This document shows, one piece after another, positions 18,014 to 20,818 of a stretch of 20,818 bases of DNA. Each line of letters starts with the position of its first letter. The stretch's first letter is position 1. The notes below the pieces were generated by a model. That model saw only the letters and a list, made by a program, of their open reading frames with translations, was not told the DNA's origin and did no database searches. Origin of the DNA: an uncultured Limosilactobacillus sp. (GTDB taxonomy: Bacteria > Bacillota > Bacilli > Lactobacillales > Lactobacillaceae). Both the position numbers and the translations under genes were made by a program. The stretch lies in NCBI RefSeq assembly GCF_934202235.1, contig NZ_CAKPXS010000030.1, forward strand, positions 1 to 20,818, read 5' to 3'.

Positions 18014-18182
18014 ACAAAAAAGCTTGCAACAACAACGATAAACGCTGTTATTACAAGCTTTTGTGATCTTTATTATGCTAACTAGGGGTGCTGTTGTGTA
18101 GTAGCTGAGGTATTGGTACGACAGCATTCAACTCTAAACGTGTTAAGTTTTCTTGTTAATTCTATGATCAAAAGTTGGTGTA
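18014..18182 (-). repeat. Intergenic repeat copy A, with terminator hairpin 18016-18062
   Basis: This stretch aligns along its length with 19029-19199. Shared blocks include AAAAAAGC(C/T)TG, ATAAACGCTG, TTAATTCTATG and TCAAAAGTTG. On the minus strand it ends in AAGCTTGTAA...TTGCAAGC followed by six T, a good terminator for the Doc-type toxin gene that stops at 18201. The region between the toxin stop and the hairpin, about 140 bases, is unusually long for a plain 3' end. Confidence 0.7.
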
Positions 18183-18200
18183 ATGGGATTTACATCAAAA

Positions 18201-18599
18201 TTACTTTCGATTAATTTGATGTTTCTTCAAATATTCTGCCACCTTCAACATAACTTCCTCTGAGTCCGGAGAGTTAGTAACATCTAAAACCATTTGCCCG
18301 GCCTCAATTCCTTCAAAATGGAGGGTTATTCCATTCAGAATTAAGAATACTTTGGCAGCTTCAAACGCTGTCCGTTTATTGCCGTCAGCAAAGAGATGCT
18401 TCTTAGTAATCTTTTGCAGATAATACGCTGCTTTTAACCAAACCGTTGGATAAGCTTCCCGGCCAAAGAAAACTTGCTTTGGCGCTTCGATAACACTATT
18501 CAATCCATTATTATCCAATACGCCAATTGAACCTTCACCCGCCCGACGAATGATTCGTTGGTTAATTTCAATTAACTCTTCTTGGGTTAAATATTTCAT
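18201..18599 (-). CDS. doc: Doc-type (Fic fold) toxin
   Basis: This 132-residue protein belongs to the Doc branch of Fic proteins. The core motif is HLFADGNKRTAF at 68-79, matching the Doc form HxFxDxNKRT rather than the AMP-transferring Fic form HPFxxGNGR. Doc of phage P1 phosphorylates elongation factor EF-Tu and stops translation. The same activity is inferred here from His68, Asp72, Asn74, Lys75 and Arg76. All motif residues are intact, so the gene looks functional. The ATG lies two bases after the antitoxin stop codon, with AAAGGAT as ribosome binding site inside the antitoxin gene: a tight two-gene operon. Length is usual for the family. The 3' end is followed by a repeat with a terminator. 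Confidence 0.88.
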   Translation of the reverse strand: MKYLTQEELIEINQRIIRRAGEGSIGVLDNNGLNSVIEAPKQVFFGREAYPTVWLKAAYYLQKITKKHLFADGNKRTAFEAAKVFLILNGITLHFEGIEAGQMVLDVTNSPDSEEVMLKVAEYLKKHQINRK

Positions 18600-18601
18600 G
18601 G

Positions 18602-18853
18602 TTACTTATCCTTTAGGAAGTCCAAGATTGCTTGATCTTCATCTAAACTCTGATCTAAAATTTCAGAAAAATGATCATGGACCTTATTATCAGTATCAGC
18701 AGCCTTGATCACCACACTACCATCATGTGAATTAAAGGTCACATTAATCTTGTCGTTAACCTTCAATCCTGCTGCATCCATAATATCTTTACTAATTCGC
18801 ACCGCACTGGAATTACCCGATTTAAAAATTTTAGTTGGTGACTTAATAACCAT
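18602..18853 (-). CDS. AbrB/MazE-type antitoxin of the Doc toxin
   Basis: This 83-residue protein has a SpoVT-AbrB swapped-hairpin DNA-binding domain in its first ~50 residues (IFKSGNSSAVRISKDIMDAA, then GLKVNDKINVTF). An acidic, likely disordered tail follows (ILDQSLDEDQAILDFLKDK), the part expected to wrap and block the toxin. The ATG follows AAAGGAG. Doc toxins are classically paired with Phd-fold antitoxins; here the DNA-binding part is of the MazE/AbrB type. Autorepression through the palindrome in its promoter is inferred. The order antitoxin-then-toxin and the two-base gap fit a type II system. Confidence 0.85.
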   Translation of the reverse strand: MVIKSPTKIFKSGNSSAVRISKDIMDAAGLKVNDKINVTFNSHDGSVVIKAADTDNKVHDHFSEILDQSLDEDQAILDFLKDK

Positions 18854-18861
18854 TATTAAGA

Positions 18862-18913
18862 CTCCTTTCCATTTGTATATACATTTAGATTATATAATAT
18901 ATACGTGCATATA
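18862..18913 (-). promoter_or_regulatory. Toxin-antitoxin promoter with a candidate operator
   Basis: On the minus strand TATAAT lies at 18894-18889; the -35 box is poor. The perfect palindrome TGTATATACA (18874-18883) lies between the -10 box and the ribosome binding site. GTATATA recurs upstream of the -10 box near 18903-18897. Paired TA-rich palindromes around the promoter suit autoregulation by an AbrB-type antitoxin. Confidence 0.5.
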
Positions 18914-19028
18914 TCCATGTTGATCACATATCTTCGCCATGTCAGCAAGCCAAGCACTTCAACCACTCAAAAATGCCTACCAACATCCGCATCTGTTAAC
19001 AAACGTATTAAAGCAGCGCCATTTCAGT
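18914..19028. other. Intergenic stretch with no recognised gene
   Basis: This DNA lies between the toxin-antitoxin promoter and repeat copy B. Short frames are open on both strands, but none has a ribosome binding site or a recognisable product. Confidence 0.5.
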
Positions 19029-19199
19029 AACAAAAAAGCCTGTAACTCCAATAATAAACGCTGGTATTACAGGCTTTCGTGCTCTTTGTGGTGCTCACTA
19101 AAGTCGCTGTTTTAGGGCAGCTGAAATATTGTTATGCCAGCATTTCCGAACATTTGTGTTAATTCTATGGACATCAAACATAGTCAAAAGTTGATGTAT
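19029..19199 (-). repeat. Intergenic repeat copy B, with terminator hairpin 19032-19077
   Basis: This is the second copy of the element at 18014-18182, about 1 kb away in the same orientation and again directly after a minus-strand stop codon (19213). The hairpin AAGCCTGTAA..CCA / TGG..TTACAGGC is followed by six T on the minus strand. Compared with copy A, an outer C:G pair becomes T:A and an inner C:G pair becomes A:T, each kept paired. An extra inverted repeat, CTATG...CATAG (about 19165-19183), occurs only in this copy. Confidence 0.7.
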
Positions 19200-19212
19200 T
19201 TGGAAAGAACAA

Positions 19213-19935
19213 CTATTCTTCTATTCCACGCTTAAACGTATCAAAAATCAACTGATCCTTAATCACTTCTCGATCTGGTGTTAAATCCCACGGTGAACCT
19301 GGTCGATGAGTTTGCTTACTTAGTCGAGCAGCGTTGTAGTTAATGTAATCTTCGTTCACTTTACTGAGAAGCTCTACAATCTCGATATCTTGTGAAACGA
19401 GGTTATAGTCATTCATCGCTTCTCTATCTGGTTTATCAATGTCCAGAACAGTTTGACCATTAAACTTATCATGAACTTCTGTTATTAATGGACCATATTG
19501 AAAGTGAACGATCGTTGAAGAAAATAATTTATTTCTGGTTGCGGCTAAAAATCTCCCATACGCAATGTAGAGTAGTTTAATGACCTTCATTTGCGTTAAC
19601 GGGTCAATATTTAAGTCACTATCTCTTTCAAAGTAGTTTTCAACCCGGAGCCAATTTGCTAACTGTACAGCCGTAAACTTAGGTTGTTCCTTTTGTGATT
19701 CAACAATACCATCATTATTACTTAGATAAGAATTAACCTTTGAAACTAACTCATCAGAGTAATCATTCTTTTCATCAGCAATATATTGTTGAAGCACATC
19801 ATCGTTAGCAATAAGCGATTTTAGGAGTCGATTATTGGCTTTAGTTGGAAATAAAGTGCGATGGTGTTTGGACTTTTTAAACAACTTATTAGGGAACATT
19901 TCAAAGCGGAAAACGCCGTCATCTTTGATTGTCAA
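19213..19935 (-). CDS. Panacea (DUF4065/SocA-like) domain protein, probably 5'-truncated
   Basis: The called frame has 240 residues. The Panacea domain is clear in about 88-215: ANWLRVENYF, DPLTQMKVIKLLYIAYGRFL, IVHFQYGPLITEVHDKF and NYNAARLSKQTHRPGSPW. Panacea proteins act as antitoxins to many unrelated toxins, or as phage- or protease-linked adaptors such as SocA. The N-terminal ~80 residues are an extra module I do not recognise. The start is doubtful: the TTG at 19935 has no ribosome binding site. The same frame stays open upstream to a TAA at 20001-19999 and still reads like protein (SFLVILPPLDNLKAF), but it offers no ATG, GTG or TTG there. The gene may have lost its true 5' end. No partner toxin is evident next to it. 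Confidence 0.75.
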   Translation of the reverse strand: MTIKDDGVFRFEMFPNKLFKKSKHHRTLFPTKANNRLLKSLIANDDVLQQYIADEKNDYSDELVSKVNSYLSNNDGIVESQKEQPKFTAVQLANWLRVENYFERDSDLNIDPLTQMKVIKLLYIAYGRFLAATRNKLFSSTIVHFQYGPLITEVHDKFNGQTVLDIDKPDREAMNDYNLVSQDIEIVELLSKVNEDYINYNAARLSKQTHRPGSPWDLTPDREVIKDQLIFDTFKRGIEE

Positions 19936-19998
19936 AAAAGCTTTTAAATTATCTAAAGGAGGTAGTATAACTAAAAAAGATTGTCGTGACTTGTTTAT

Positions 19999-20240
19999 TT
20001 ACAGCGCAGTGCATTATCCGAATAGTTGCTATCCTTACAGCGTTTCTGCTGCTTGCCATCAACTACAACAACGTCTTGGCTTGCTAGAGCCTATCAAAGA
20101 TGGAAGATTTTTGTCACCAGCCTTCAAGGATTTTTCTGCCACGTTTATCCCGCTTTTTTTCGAGATAACGACCACCGCAGAGCCATTTGTTTCGCGTGGA
20201 ACTTTATTGCTAGGTTAGCTACAGGACAAGTCTTTCTATA
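19999..20240. other. Unexplained stretch, possibly a mobile-element remnant
   Basis: These ~240 bases lie between the Panacea gene and the terminator of the Xre gene. Two plus-strand frames and one minus-strand frame are each open for about 50-80 codons, but none has a start codon with a ribosome binding site and none matches a family I can name. The abrupt loss of the Panacea frame at its edge suggests inserted or recombined DNA. Confidence 0.4.
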
Positions 20241-20254
20241 TAGATAAAAACAAG

Positions 20255-20288
20255 AAGCGAGCTGTTCCAGCAATGGAATAGCCCGCTT
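20255..20288 (-). terminator. Terminator of the Xre-family gene
   Basis: The stem AAGCG.GCT.TTCCA with loop GCAA and its matching arm lies about 40 bases after the stop at 20330. On the minus strand it is followed by CTTCTTGTTTTTA, and it is also T-rich on the plus side. Confidence 0.7.
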
Positions 20289-20329
20289 ATTTCTATTAGT
20301 TAATTTAGTAGTACTTAAAAATATCTACA

Positions 20330-20659
20330 TCAATTAGTCGAATATTTACTTAATTCAATAAGTTTAAGAATCGTTTTACATAGTTGTTCACGATTGTCAT
20401 CGTTTAGTTGTTTCAGAAACTGAATTAACTTCTGCGTTTGTAATCCAGCTAAATTACGATCAGCGAAAAAAGTTTCAATTGGAATATTCAATGCAGAAGA
20501 TAGTTTTTCAAGATTTCTAAGTTTTATGTCTGAAATTTGTTCCCATTCTACTCTTGAGATAAAGCTCACAGATACGTCTGCCTTTTCACTCAGCTTTTCA
20601 ATACTAAGTCCCAGTTCAGTCCGTTTTTCACGCACCAATCTGCTAATGTTTTTAAGCAA
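20330..20659 (-). CDS. Xre-family (HTH_3) transcriptional regulator
   Basis: From the TTG at 20659 the protein has 109 residues and starts LLKNISRLVREKRTELGLS, the normal beginning of an HTH_3 domain. The helix-turn-helix spans about 4-60: LSIEKLSEKADVSVSFISRVE, then LRNLEKLSSALNIPIETFF. The C-terminal part (KLIQFLKQLNDDNREQLCKTILKL) is a helical tail as in small stand-alone repressors. GGAG lies ten bases before the TTG. A longer reading from the GTG at 20698 adds MVNKQHKRWRRCN but has no ribosome binding site, so it is less likely. The gene lies upstream of the Panacea gene on the same strand but is separated from it by a terminator and unexplained DNA. Its target is unknown. Confidence 0.82.
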   Translation of the reverse strand: MLKNISRLVREKRTELGLSIEKLSEKADVSVSFISRVEWEQISDIKLRNLEKLSSALNIPIETFFADRNLAGLQTQKLIQFLKQLNDDNREQLCKTILKLIELSKYSTN

Positions 20660-20753
20660 GTTACACCGTCTCCATCGTTTATGTTGTTTATTCACCACGC
20701 TAAAGGAGAACGTTCACTTTCAACAGATCTTAAAAGAGCTATTTTTTCTACTT

Positions 20754-20800
20754 AAAGTCAAGTTATATCAGTACTTAGCGACTGTATTGACTTGGCTTTT
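20754..20800 (+). terminator. Hairpin with T-tract on the plus strand, no gene assigned
   Basis: AAGTCAA..ATA.CAGT pairs with ACTG.TAT.TGACTT and is followed by GGCTTTTTT on the plus strand, which is typical of a terminator. No plus-strand gene ends before it in this window. It may belong to a small RNA, or be the remains of a gene end left by rearrangement. Confidence 0.5.
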
Positions 20801-20818
20801 TTAGATTATTATGTTCAA

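Noticed and set aside
18014..18130. Short minus-strand peptide inside repeat copy A (MLSYQYLSYYTT...)
   Set aside because: The corresponding frame in copy B has a stop after two residues, so coding is not conserved while the RNA stem is.
18939..19080. Plus-strand short frame starting MSASQALQPLKNAYQ and running into repeat copy B
   Set aside because: It has no ribosome binding site, and the second half is just the repeat with its terminator stem read as codons.
19835..20218. Plus-strand frame of 127 codons with AAAGGAGG at 19955-19962
   Set aside because: The purine-rich motif is the complement of Pro-Pro codons in the extended Panacea frame. No ATG, GTG or TTG lies at the right distance in the open frame, and the first part is antisense to the Panacea gene.

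Overview
The window looks like an accessory, surface-adhesin region of a host-associated lactobacillus, most likely Limosilactobacillus (the reuteri/fermentum/mucosae group). This is inferred from three giant proteins of the mucus-binding (Mub) type with YSIRK-like signal peptides and LPQTG sortase anchors, strong GGGAGG/AAGGAGG ribosome binding sites, and moderate GC in the genes with AT-rich gaps. No rRNA, tRNA, CRISPR array or intact insertion sequence was seen. All genes except one (16807-17256) lie on the minus strand.

Left part (1-16040): three large cell-wall adhesin genes in a row, each with its own promoter and, where visible, its own terminator. Gene 1 (from 1830 leftwards) runs off the window and has 610 codons visible. 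Gene 2 (9399-2029, 2456 aa) is its paralogue; their leader regions and promoter regions are homologous, which suggests a tandem duplication. Gene 3 (15966-9829, about 2045 aa) is a chimera: twelve BspA-like (DUF285) leucine-rich-like repeats in front, then Mub-type repeats and LPQTG. These proteins should be exported by Sec, anchored by sortase A, and present repeats that in this family bind mucus or host glycoproteins.

Middle part (16040-17400): an Rrf2-family repressor without the usual cysteine triad, divergent from a small five-helix membrane protein that resembles the CcdC/DUF1453 group. Their promoters overlap back to back, so the repressor probably controls both genes.

Right part (17400-20818): a decayed, mosaic strip. 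It holds a possible 38-aa membrane peptide, the 3' remnant of another LPXTG surface protein, an AbrB-type antitoxin with a Doc-type toxin, a Panacea (DUF4065/SocA-like) protein that seems to have lost its start, a stretch of about 240 bp of unexplained DNA, and an Xre-type regulator. Two copies of an intergenic repeat of about 170 bp flank the toxin-antitoxin pair. Each copy lies directly after a minus-strand stop codon and carries a terminator hairpin whose two arms differ between copies by paired, structure-keeping changes.

The least explained items are the covarying repeat pair, the start-less Panacea gene without an evident toxin, and the multi-frame open DNA just upstream of it.
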